From assembly GCF_000150275.1 (NCBI RefSeq), contig NW_002060948.1, positions 1,601,328 to 1,665,327 on the forward strand: a stretch of DNA of 64,000 nt, read 5' to 3'. Of this stretch, positions 1 through 13,809 are shown one piece after another. Each line of letters opens with the position of its first letter. The stretch's first letter is position 1. Under the pieces are notes generated by a model that saw nothing but the letters and a program-made list of their open reading frames with translations, did not search any database and was not told where the DNA came from. This DNA is from Trichoplax adhaerens (Eukaryota > Placozoa > Uniplacotomia > Trichoplacea > Trichoplacidae). Made by a program: the position numbers and the translations under genes.

Positions 1-780
1 AAGTAGGGCTAATTTCATTGTACATGTGGTCATGTCAGACTATGTGTAATATGTCCTATTAAAATTCGATTTAAAGTATAAAAGTATTAGGTCAAAGTCT
101 AATCAATTTATAATATTTATTTAATATCGGCTTACAGAAAGGTTGCAATAAAGTGCTATTTTGATAGTTTACATTAAAATCCGGAGATATTTTATTTTTA
201 CATCTTAATACTGTACTTTTATGGTAATTATCATAACATTATTCCTTAGATCGATATATGAAACATTTTACCTAATGTAATCGAGCAAAAGGATGTAAAA
301 TTCTTAATATATTGATGGGATAGAATCAAGTAAATAGTGATGCTTTGGTGTAGTTAGTATAGGTAAAATAACAAGGACTACATAATTGGTTTTCCTAATA
401 GAATCCAGGATAATAAAATTTTAAAAAGAATCGATTAGAAAGTGTCCCTTGATGATATCCACGGATGAGATGGGATATTATTGTGTTAACTGTATGAGGC
501 GAAGATTTGCTACATGGAATACTTGGTATTTTCATTCTACTTGAAGCAGATTGCGATCTTATTTTTTAATTTTACGTAAAGTACGACAGAAAATTTCTAG
601 GACCTTTATCTATTAATTAATTACTATTTTAACACGTGTAATGAGTAAATGGAATCAAATTCCTGTAATTAATGATTAAAAACTATGCAACTAATCTTTG
701 GATTAAAATTTTAATATTACTTATTAACGGTACGTAACCATTGAATTACTTAATGATAAGGGAAGACACTTAATCAAAGT
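1..780. other. Intergenic, 3' side of TRAF gene
   Basis: AT-rich sequence with no exon, repeat or RNA gene that I can recognise. It would contain the 3' UTR of the leftward TRAF gene that ends at 781. Confidence 0.5.
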
Positions 781-3700
781 TTAAACACCTATATCTCCCG
801 TTGGCTTAACGACAACTTTGAGATAGATTGTATCGTTTAAAATGTAGTGACGAGCTTTTAACTGTTTATGCGAGGCCAACATAGATGAACCAAAGTAGGT
901 AAAAGTATCATTTTTTGGCTTCATAAAAGCAGCTTGCTTGCGTTTCTTATCAGGAATTAATGAAAAAGTGATGTTCTTACGATCATCAAAATTGATGTTT
1001 TGATCTATTAATTCGATGGTAACTTTACAGTGAAATGGCCATGCCAGGATATCATCATATTCACTACGCATTAATTGTAAATAAACGGAGAGGTATTTGT
1101 TTTTACCAATGCCATTACCATTAGGAAAGATGACCAAGCTTAATTTATAACCATATTTACCTACTGTGAAGGGATCACTATAAATTACAGAATGTTCTCG
1201 ACACTTGCGAGCTAAATTGAATTGCTTGGAATACTCGGTAATATAATAGGTAAAGCTGTGCTCGTTTCGCTGCAGCACGTCCTGCAGTAGATTCTCTTGC
1301 TGATGAATGATCTCATCTTGTTTTTGTATTATCCTTTCCTGGTTTGCTATTTGATCACGAAAAATAATCATATGTTGCAAATGATCTTTTTCCAAATGCT
1401 TCTCCATGTCGTGAACTTTTCCCTAAATTGACATAAAAACGATACTATGGTAAACCCTACAGTATTAATTAATTATTATGTCATTTATTTAAGAGGCTCG
1501 GAAGGCTATGTAACTATGGAAAAAAATTACTTTTGATTTTATTCATGGTATGACTCGTAATTAATTTATGATTATCACATTATTTTATATGGTACCATTA
1601 ATCGCAATATTTTAACTAAGTACTTTATAATTTCACCCAAAACCAAGAATGCCACATATAGGAGGTATATTAATAACGACAATATACACAAGCAATAATT
1701 ATCATACTATTACTTGCAACGCATGTACTTTCGATGTAGCTTTTTAATATTGAATTTTGCGTGAATTACTAATACTTGTGATAATTCGCCGTTAATGACT
1801 TTGCACTACGGCGTAATCATAGATTTAAATAAGTATTCTCTATCTATATAAATCAATTTTAGCTATTACTATAAATATTATGACAATCATTGATATCATT
1901 TTGGGTCTTAAAACCAATCGTATTCATTTATTGGTATGCTATTGTAGAAGAAAAGTAATGCTTGATAAGCACAGACTAATGTGAAGAAAAATTCTTAAAA
2001 AATTGCGTTTCTAATATAACTAGCAATAAATACAAAAGACCCATCAACTATTTTGCTTTGCTACGAGTATAAATAATTGATATACTGCACATCTGCTACA
2101 TTGTAATTTATAAAGTATTGTAGTATGTTATCCGGGAGCTAATGGAGTTGTATCACGAATAAGAGTATATCCTTATATGTATTAGCTGGATTTATGGAAA
2201 TCTTGCTACATTGACGACTATGATGCATTACAATTACAATTGTTATACGACATGTTTTAAATGGATATTGTTATCAATAATCATATAAATACCGCGACTA
2301 TTAAGTTGAATTATTTATTAAATGATTAATGTATGGAAGTGTCGTACATTATTCAGACGATAGATATCAATTATCGAAATTTTCGATTTCGTTTGTTTTG
2401 TAAGCATTGAGTCGTAATATTTTTATATTGCTGTAAGTTAACGACGCTGAAAAATTATATTTAAACAGTGTGTATACTGACACATTTTATTTTCTTATTA
2501 AGCATATTGAAATAATATGTCCTGTCAGCCATCTTTGTAATACAGTAATGCATTCTTGTTCTTACGCCTTGATATTATACGTAACAATAAGTTACGATAT
2601 TAAATTGCACTGGGTTCATAATTAAAACTGACGTGTGCCAATTTATTCATTTATATACAAATGATAAGCGAAAATAAATTAATTACGATATCCTATTTAC
2701 CTTATAGGTACAACCTTCATCTGCAAATGGACAAAAAATGGGTTTAAACTTGCAGTCCTTACGAATGTGCCTATCGAACTAAGAAATATTGATCCGTGGA
2801 TAAAGGTATAAACAGAGTTCATCATTATCTACAATATAACTTAAAAAAAATTATTTGAGTTAGCTATCGTATTAATAATAGACCGCTTCATACATATTTA
2901 TAGCATAAAAATATGGAAAAAACTACTGGACAGTCATGGAGTAGTTCTACTTGCATGAGATTAATCATATTATTTTAGATACTACTACCGGACTATATAC
3001 AAATATTATGAAAAGTAATCTCAGATACCGATATTGTCGATATCTGGGCTATCATTCTGTTACAAATATGTATACCTGTATGTCTCACCATATTTTGATG
3101 TCATAGTTAATTTGCTAATCATATGATCAAGAACAACAAAAGCCTGTATATATGACTTATCCTTGCGGACTTACATCTATTCGAGCTATTTTCCCGCATT
3201 CATCGCTGTTTGGGCAAGACACCAAGTACATTTGGCAAGCGTTCCAATGAGACTAAATAATTTTATTGTAGAATAACTTGGTTAATGCTATACGTACAAA
3301 AATAGCTGTTTAAATTATATGCTCATCGGAATGAAATATATTTAATTAGAACTTGTAGTTAAAATTATTGGAATCGTTTTATGTGACATTGTAGCTTAAG
3401 ATTGGAATGCTAATAATAGGAGAAGCTATACATTATTTATTATCATTGCAAGGAGAATATGCTGCTACGTACACGCACTTTCTATACTTTATACAGCATT
3501 TTGTTCATTATGGTATAGTAGGAGAAAATGTTATTGATTGTGCGATCACCTTTAATTGATCATAATGGGTAGAGCATTTACAAAATTCGCAGAGAATTTC
3601 ACGTTTACTGCAATTGGTAGAAATATGTTTTTCGATGTTTTGACGCTCTATCATTTCTTTGCAACCTTTAGGACAATCGATGATTTCAAATTGGCATTTC

Positions 3701-4819
3701 TTCAAGTGTTTCTATAAGTTCGATTGGAAACAAATGAAATTTAATTTTAAATTTTCACTCAGTAAAATTGCTAAAAGTATTAAAAGTGCCCGTAGATGGC
3801 AATAATTAACCAATGCTTTTCAGTCTGTTAGAATATTTCAAAGTCCCTCATACTTCCAGATCGTTTAATAAGCCAGTCCAATTGCAACCTTCTAAATGAC
3901 GCTGGCAGCATACTTCAAAAGTTAAAATTTTTTGATGAATTGCTTCATCTTCTTCGACCTAGATGCATTAATTGTAAATAGACTATGGCGTAAGAAGTTA
4001 TATAGCATTACAGAGATAGCCGTATTTATTTATTATAGTAATATGCTAGCATACAATACAGATTATATTTAGAAGTGTTTTACTATGTTCTTAAATATTG
4101 CTATAATATCTTCAGTTCTCGAATATTCCTATTTGTAAATAGCTTAGCTTGGGGAGATTTATCCAGGTTTTACTTACATTTTCTATGCTAATATTAACTC
4201 CATCTATTGGACATTTGGGGTTAGACCTTTGAAAAGCGAATAATAGTAATAATAAAAACTGGTAAATGTAGTAGAACATTAAAAAAAACAGCATATCATG
4301 GAAAAGGTGGTATAGATTTTATTTGCAGTAATGTAAAGAAGAATATTTCAAAAGAATATCACTAAAATTTCACTACAATTGTTAGAGGATTAACTCTTAG
4401 GTTCTTATCGGTTAAAATCTACGTTGTATCGTTTGGAAATTCATATATAAAATCTATTCTAGTTCAGTGTAATAATTGAAATTGACGTATGTCACCAATC
4501 TTTATGAGATATTCAATTTAAACCAATAGTTAAAATGGTCAATTTTCAAATTTTAGGGGGGGGGGTTACTCCGTATTGGCTATAATAATTACTACTATTG
4601 TAGATAGCATGATACAACATACAAAATACTGAATGATAATTCTACTAGTTTCTCTTACTTTGATCGAAGCACTTCTTTTAAGCAGCCTGAGCATGTACGA
4701 TGGCCACAAGTTTTAAACTGGAGAGGATAACACAAAACATTACCGCATACAATACAGCGATATTTTTCGTCTACGTCGCATAGGAATTCCACATTATAAC
4801 CATTGTTGTTATAAGCCAT
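781..4819 (-). CDS. TNF receptor-associated factor (TRAF), 7 exons
   Basis: Cytosolic adaptor and probable E3 ubiquitin ligase of TNF-receptor/Toll-type signalling. Exons in transcript order: 4819-4659, 4226-4178, 3958-3854, 3711-3550, 3252-3175, 2778-2701, 1422-781; total 1275 nt, 424 aa. All joins keep frame. Residues about 22-62 form a RING finger (CIVCG, CGHRTCSGC, then CPIDG encoded by the 49-nt second exon). Residues 71-205 carry TRAF-type zinc fingers; two of them occupy single exons of exactly 78 nt. Residues about 212-262 form a coiled coil rich in Q, E, I and L, and the rest is the MATH/TRAF-C domain (FTVGKYGYKL, FPNGNG). The start ATG lies just before the RING, as in TRAF2-6. The TRAF subtype cannot be assigned by eye. 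Domain order and length are typical of the family, so the gene looks intact. Confidence 0.93.
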
Positions 4820-6310
4820 TTAATATCGCTACAATCACTGAATACTGCTATCCTAGTTTATTGCTTACTGTTATATTAAGGATTGACTCTTAAAATATTG
4901 GTAAAACAGTCTTTATTGCAGTACTATGAAAAAGCCGAAATTAGGTATGGCTACTTTTATGCGTTAAGGAAGATTATGGCCTATTGTTTCTTTTTTTCTG
5001 AAGTAAATTAAAATGCACATTATCCAGTGTTGGACCGTTGTTTGCATGTATAGAGCCACAGCTTACTATGATGTTTAAAGGAGCTCATGATATGAATTCT
5101 TAGAGATAAATAATTGTAAATGGTGAACAATAGCTGTTATGATCTATATCATTTTTCGATCTTTACAGTATAATTTACTATGCGGTAGTTTTATTACGCT
5201 TAAAATGTTATTACAATCATTATTATCGGTTTCCACTTCGGTTCATAATTAATTAATGTCTTTTGAGATTATAACAAAGGAGATATTTATTACGCATAAT
5301 AAAATAAGCATAGTCCACGAATTAAGTTTTTAACTAACTCTTTATTACAGTAATTGGTTACATCAAGTTTTTTAGCTTCTCACTTTAAGTATGATTATAT
5401 TTTGCTCTTTCACACAAATGATATAATCATGAACGGCTCTTACAGAGTGTGACTATTTGCAGTCAGTTGTGAGTTCACCTTTTACAGTGTTATTAAGCTT
5501 AAATATTGTAAGTACTGCAATTACTTTATTACTAGCTAATAAATAATAATATAATTAATATATCTAACACTATATCTAACATAATAGAATCTATCATCTT
5601 GATTTAGATGAAATAGGGGTAGGACATCTGAAGTAAATACTGAGAGAGATAGTTGAATATTCATTATACACGATTGCATACTGCAAATATCGCAGTCCTT
5701 ACACAATGCAGAACTGCGTCCTGATAATTGAATAAAGTTGTAGTATGGTAAGAAATGAGTGAATAGGCAAGTCGGAATCATTTGTAATTGCAGCTTGCAG
5801 ACAGTATGCAATGTACAAAAAAATTGGCAATTGCATTTACTACAGAAATTATGCTATCTAAACTGTAGCTGATAGAGCTTGTTAAGATCAGCTAGAGTTG
5901 AGCATTTTCCGTGTAATGTAAGCGTACTTTCTCGACTAAACTGGTTGCGGATACTCTCAATGTGATTGGAGTTATACACTGTACTGCATTGTATTTATTA
6001 CATTGTAGTAAGACAGTGAAAGCACCAAGTTACCAACACCCTAATCCCATGACGATATCTTTAAAACATGTAGCTGAAAGAATTCTGTAAAATGACGTAA
6101 TTTCTAATCGGATACTAATGAGAGTTGTATGAAATACTAATTTCTGAATCCGAATGATATAATAAATTCTCTAAAATACGAAAGAGAGTGCAATTCTGAG
6201 GGCTAAATTTAGAGAAAGTATGCTGTGCTATGCTACTAGAGGCCAATCTGACGAAATCCGGATAATATAAAGGAGGGTCTGAAAATGGTCTGATTACGAG
6301 GACTCCTGGA
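4820..6310. other. Gene-free stretch upstream of TRAF
   Basis: This should hold the TRAF promoter and 5' UTR. I see no convincing exon. A leftward frame at 5811-5536 has a short Cys cluster but no homology that I recognise. The sequence is otherwise AT-rich and unremarkable. Confidence 0.5.
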
Positions 6311-6675
6311 AAATTAGAGATAGAGGATTTTTTGTACTATGTCTGCATGATGAGAGAGCTCGTCGCTAATTAGAGATAGAAGGTTTTCTAGTACAGTGCT
6401 GTGACTGCATAACAAGAAGTCATCGAGAATTTAAGAAGAAGCTTTTCTTGTACTATGTCTGCATGATGAGAGCTCGTCGATAATTAGAGATAGAAGGTTT
6501 TCTAGTACAGTGCTGTTTTTGCATAGCAAGAACTTATCGAGAATTTAAGAAGAAGCTTTTCTTGTACAATAAAGTACTGTGTCTGCATAACGAGAGCTCA
6601 TGGAGAATTTAAGAAGGTTTTCTTGTACTGCCTCTGCATGACACGAGCTCATAGAGATAGAAGGTTTTCTTTTAC
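6311..6675. repeat. Degenerate tandem array, about 55-60 bp units
   Basis: Six to seven imperfect units. Each has an A+T-rich lead (AATTAGAGATAGAAGG or AATTTAAGAAGAAGC), then TTTTCTTGTAC or TTTTCTAGTAC, then (G/T)CTGCAT and a GAGCTC-containing tail. Two unit types alternate, giving a higher-order period of about 115 bp over the first four units. Confidence 0.8.
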
Positions 6676-9085
<2,410 letters not shown>

Positions 9086-10441
9086 AAGATCGTCGCAGAT
9101 TTATAAATAAATGATACTATGCTTATTTTAGCTCAAGTGAAGTAAAAGTGTGCTGAATTTTTGAATTAATCATAAATATATAATCTTGGCTTCTATTTCG
9201 CATATCCATTGTTATGATATGATACCATGTAATGTACATTTACTAATTTCGTATGTCACCTATTTCGCCATGTTAATAAATCTTCAAAGTAGACAGCTTC
9301 TGCATAGCTATAATGTACTGTACATTATGTAGTTTTATACGCTTGATGTAGCGTGTTATTGATAAATAAAGCTTCTGTTAAAAAAACATTTCATCAAAAA
9401 GGATTGTAGTTTGAAGATAGTTCTTCAACTAGGCGTTGGATTTTACATTCAGAATGAAGGATTACCGTTTTTTATTTTGTATCTTCATGGCGTGAACTAA
9501 ATTCGTTTATGGCGCTATATCTGAAGGAATAAGAGTACGAGTGTCAAGTTGTGGCTCAATGTAGATTCGTGGACCTGATAATATACCATGTAAACAGAAT
9601 AAATGCTTTATTTATTTTTCATTTAATCTAAATACTCTTAATAAGAACTGATGATGTGAACCTTACTTTAAGATCTCATCTCTACTATATCACTCCAATA
9701 CAATATTGGCCGAACTATCTGAAATGGCCATGCACATTTTTGTATTACTATTATGTTATAGAACGGTAGCCGATATGTGTTTATAAAGCATGCTTGTAAA
9801 TACATCAGGCATTGGGTAGATTATATTCAGTATGTGAATTACATTGTACGACGTAATAATCCGTATACAGTATGTACAATCTTTTCAGTACTCTTCAGTG
9901 AAAAACTTAGAGGAGTCTCTGGTTATAGTGTGTATCCTTAGGAACCTCTGGCATAACTGACTTAGCGACTTGAAATTAGGGAATTTTTTATAGAAAAAAT
10001 TTTATCTTCTTGGTAACTTGTATCAGAAAGTACATGGCAAGTCTTCTTTCTTTTTTTTAGTAGTCTTTGCGTAAATGATCTTGCTTGGATATTGATCAAT
10101 TAATTAATTATCAGATACTACGCAGTAGACACAGGATTTATAGTGTAAATATGTAGGATCTATTCGAAATCTTTTTGATAGTTTGTTTATATCATTTTGT
10201 TAGAATTTAGAATTTAATTCAGTTATGCTTGAAAAATAAACTGAGTTCGCCACATAATGCAACAACTTTTACATAAAAAAGACGTTGTAAAAAGTATTGC
10301 AAGTTATTAATTTATAGTACTTTAGCTACACTATAACTGCAATACGATAGTGCATACAAATATAGTGAAAAAATCCCGTATTATAACAAAACACAATATT
10401 CGCTAGCGTCTATATTTTATATTACTCGTAAGTTGTCTTTG
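9086..10441. other. Intergenic between convergent genes
   Basis: 3' flanks of TRIAP1 and the aminotransferase gene. AATAAA sites at 9106, 9275 and 9365 could serve TRIAP1. No other feature seen. Confidence 0.45.
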
Positions 10442-12550
10442 CTAGCTACGTAAGACATCTTTAAGAGCGTTAACTAAATGTACAATGTCATCCATAACCG
10501 TATACACGTGAATGGAAAAGCGACAATAAAGTTTCTGTTGTATCAGTTTTATGCTAACTTCTATCCAATGCTTCTTATATAGATCATTTCTCAATTTCAC
10601 TACTCCATCTTCAGTTAGATCGTATTTATGGTCTGGTAATTCGAATACACCCATAAATGGAGCAACCATATCTGGAGGAATTTGAAGCCGACGCGCTCCT
10701 TTCAGTTCGCGTTCTATGTAATTCATGGCCTCTTCTCGTAACTTCATATTGTAGTTTCGAATTTCGCTCTACGGAAGCAACAATAATTCATTCCTTAGTT
10801 CAGTTATATTGCAGACCAATCTTGAATATTAATCTAAGCTAGAAAGCAACTTATACAGGCATACAGTACCCGGTAGGTGATATTCTCATGCGATTCGAGA
10901 AAATGATGTCAACCTTACATAACTAATAGTACGTTTGATAGGCATAGCACTGTAATCTACAACTGGAATGTACATTTTATAGCAGCTAAATCAATGAGTA
11001 TTAACTCTTGATTCCTATTAGCAGTCAGTAAATTGTGGACTGAAGTTTATATTTTGCCTTATTATTTATAAAATACATGAAAAGTACTCGTATGCAATGA
11101 TATTGTACGGGTTACGGCTACTCACCAATCCTCCTAAGCTATGCAAGTAATCAACTCCGGCACCGGCACAAATCTGGGAAGAATAATCCCTAGTACCTTG
11201 GCGATAAAAGTCCAGCTCAAATCCTTTATAACGATAATGGGAGACTATTAAAGAGTGTGTTTGTGATATAACGGTTGAATTAGCATAAAAGATAGCACAG
11301 CCACGCGGAGTAAATGCCCATTTGTGCATATTTCCTGTTAAAAGACAAGTTAAACTGTGAATAAATAATAGCGCGAGATGCTTTCCGTAGTGTGAGATAT
11401 TGTTAATTGTAAATACTACAACTATAATATAGCGATTCAAAATATGGGTAATAATAAATTTAGCCCTAGATTATGATATTAATATCGTTGTGATCCAATT
11501 TTAGAAATAGTTGAAATATAGTAGAAGTGAACTAGGAGTCTCAAGTGAAACACATGCATCCTCTAACAGTTATCCTTTAGCCAGTATAAAACAAACTCAA
11601 CTCAACTATATCTTGAAGTTAGGTAAAAGTTATGACGCACAAGAAAGCAGTAATGTAGAATATAACATATCCTATGTTATTGCGGATACTATAAAATATT
11701 GTCAATGTGTACTTATACACTGTACGTGTAATAATTAATGCAACAAGTCCTAGCACTGCCACTACTCTTAGGAGGATGTGGAGTAAACGTCCAAACCTGT
11801 AAAGTAGTCACACCCAAGTTCGTCAAGATGTAGTTCAATTTGACCTGGCGCATGAGCTCCATCAATAAAAGATATAATGTTTCTTTCTCTAGCCAATTTT
11901 ATGATCGGTTTTATAGGCATTAGCATAGCAGTGGGGCTTACTATGTAATCTATGATGGCAAATTTAATATCTGGATGCTCGTCAAACATTTGTCGGTAGC
12001 TGTTCACAATCTCTTGCGAATGACGAATGGGAAAAGTAAAATTGACAGAATATACCTTACAACCCGTCTCTTCCGCTATTTGTTGAGCGGCATACTGCAT
12101 GGAGGTATAGGTTAAGTTATTGATTAAGATACCATCATTAGGAGTAAAGTTGGTCGACCTAAGAGCTGTCATGACACCTGCTGTTGCATTTAGAACAAAA
12201 GTCAAATTGTTACTTGATGATCCAACTAGCTCTGCTACGCGAGCAATACTAGCTCGCCAATGATGAAGTACTTCATTTAAATTCCATTGGAAAGGATTTT
12301 TTTCTGCAATTTCTTCATATTTACTCTTCACTTTAAGTACCTGCCTTGGTACTCCACCGTACGATCCATGATCCAATATAAACAAATGTTGGCTATAACA
12401 AAAGTCATTTTGACGGATTTCTTTACCAAATTTACTTTTGACGTCTGCTTGATCTTGTTCACCCCTTGATTTCATCAACGAATACAAAATATAGCCACCA
12501 GCAGCAGCAGATACTGCCAATGCTACATGAGATCGATCTATTTCTGACAT
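10442..12550 (-). CDS. Class V aminotransferase, isopenicillin N epimerase-like, with N-terminal membrane anchor
   Basis: PLP-dependent enzyme of the fold-type I class V group (CefD/isopenicillin N epimerase-like, related to cysteine desulfurases). Exons 12550-11797, 11334-11126, 10768-10442 give 429 aa with joins in frame. Residues 9-26 are a hydrophobic segment (HVALAVSAAAGGYILYSLM), suggesting a type II membrane anchor or mitochondrial signal. Then come the substrate/PLP region LDHGSYGG, the NATAGV phosphate-cup region, FIDGAHAPGQ with the PLP-ring Asp, and GNMHKW with the Schiff-base Lys at the exon 1/2 join, followed by GTRDYS. The substrate cannot be predicted; in animals this does not mean penicillin synthesis. 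Exon 1 uses a weak donor (GTTTGG). All expected catalytic residues are present. Confidence 0.9.
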
Positions 12551-12714
12551 GATGATTCCCTTCTACCTTCTTCGACACTGGATGCATCCAGCAATTGTGG
12601 CTAACGTGTCGATGGGGGTGTATGTTATATATGTTTCAGCCAACTTAAATGATTTTTCTTCTCTTTCTTTCTTTACCTCCTCCATAGGCAACACCCACGG
12701 CAGTACCAGTACCA

Positions 12715-12800
12715 TACTGTACTGTACTGTACTGTACTGTACTGTACGTCACAGGCGCTACAAGCAATGTTTACAGTACGTTGTACTGTACTGTACTTAC
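12715..12800. repeat. (TACTG)n pentanucleotide run
   Basis: About five uninterrupted copies of ACTGT/TACTG near 12717-12746, followed by shorter runs to 12808. TACTG next to CAGTA gives perfect palindromes such as CAGTACTG. The same motif recurs at 13083-13115, 13188-13265 and 13665-13752. Confidence 0.85.
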
Positions 12801-12813
12801 AGTACTGTAAGTT

Positions 12814-13188
12814 GTCCACGAGTCATTTCCCTGTTGCTCGTCTTTTTAGTATGTCAGTGGTTAGTTTTAAACGCGAACGCCATCCACAATATGCTCCTTA
12901 TTGTCATTGCAATATACAGTATTGACCATTATTGAGAGATACAATACGTGATTTTAAAGGCCTGGACTCCACCACTTCATCATAGGATTTTTCGTAGACT
13001 TGGCTGAAACTGCTCTTGACACAGTATGTATTACTATGAGTGAAGCAACAGCTTAGAACAACTGCAGGCTGCAGCGACACTGAGTGTACTGTACTGTACA
13101 AGTGTACTGTACAATACAGGTACAGACTACAGAGTCCTAACTGCACAAGGACCAACGTGCTTACAGTCCAAGACTGAATGACTGACCT
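12814..13188. repeat. Direct duplication, copy 1 (about 375 bp)
   Basis: Begins GTCCACGAGTCATTTCCCTG and ends near CCAAGACTGAATGACTGA. It is nearly identical to 13265-13654, with small indels and extra pentamer units near its 3' end. No coding potential is conserved between the copies. Confidence 0.88.
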
Positions 13189-13264
13189 ACAGTACAGTAC
13201 TGTACTGTACTGTACTATACACTGTACAGCATAGTACTGTAACTCTGTAAGTAGTACTGTACTA

Positions 13265-13654
13265 GTCCACGCGAGTCATTTCCCTGCTGCTCGTCTTTAT
13301 AGTACAGTATGTCAGTGGTTAGTTTTAACCGCGAACGTCATCCTCAATATGCTCCTTACTGTCATTGCAATATACAGTATTGACTATTATTGAGAGATAC
13401 CATACATGATTTTAAAGGCCTGAACCCAACCACTTCATCATAGGATTTTTCGTAGACTTTGCTGAAACTGCTCTTTACACAGTATATATTATAGTACACT
13501 ATGAGTGAAGCAATAGCTAAGAACAACTGCAGGCTGCAGCGACACTGAGTGCACAGTACAGACTACAGAGTCCTAACTTCACAAGGACCAAGGTGCTCGT
13601 AAGCACCCCTACTGTACAGTATTTGACTGTGTCCAAGACTGAATGGCTGAGCTA
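13265..13654. repeat. Direct duplication, copy 2 (about 390 bp)
   Basis: Second copy of 12814-13188, offset by about 451 bp, beginning GTCCACGCGAGTCATTTCCC. It ends about 155 bp before the C1QBP start codon. Confidence 0.88.
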
Positions 13655-13809
13655 AATATTCATACTACAGTACAATACTGTAGAAAGACCTTTTGGTACT
13701 GTAGACTTTGTACTGTACAGTAAGATATACTGTACTGTAATACTGTACTGTAGACAAGTTCAACACGCACTTGCCAAAGCTCTGATGAGAATTGCTGCAC
13801 GCCGGAAAA

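Larger units (their letters stand above)
12551..13809. other. Divergent intergenic region rich in TACTG pentamers
   Basis: Space between two divergent genes (aminotransferase leftward, C1QBP rightward), so it should hold both promoters. It is filled by a long direct duplication and by runs of the pentamer TACTG and its complement CAGTA. Confidence 0.6.

Noticed and set aside
4556-4565. Run of ten G in a TRAF intron
   Set aside because: Isolated homopolymer; could be a sequencing or assembly feature and has no structural context.
5536-5811. Leftward frame with CKDCDICSMQSC cluster upstream of TRAF
   Set aside because: Cys spacing does not fit a RING or TRAF finger and the TRAF gene is complete without it.
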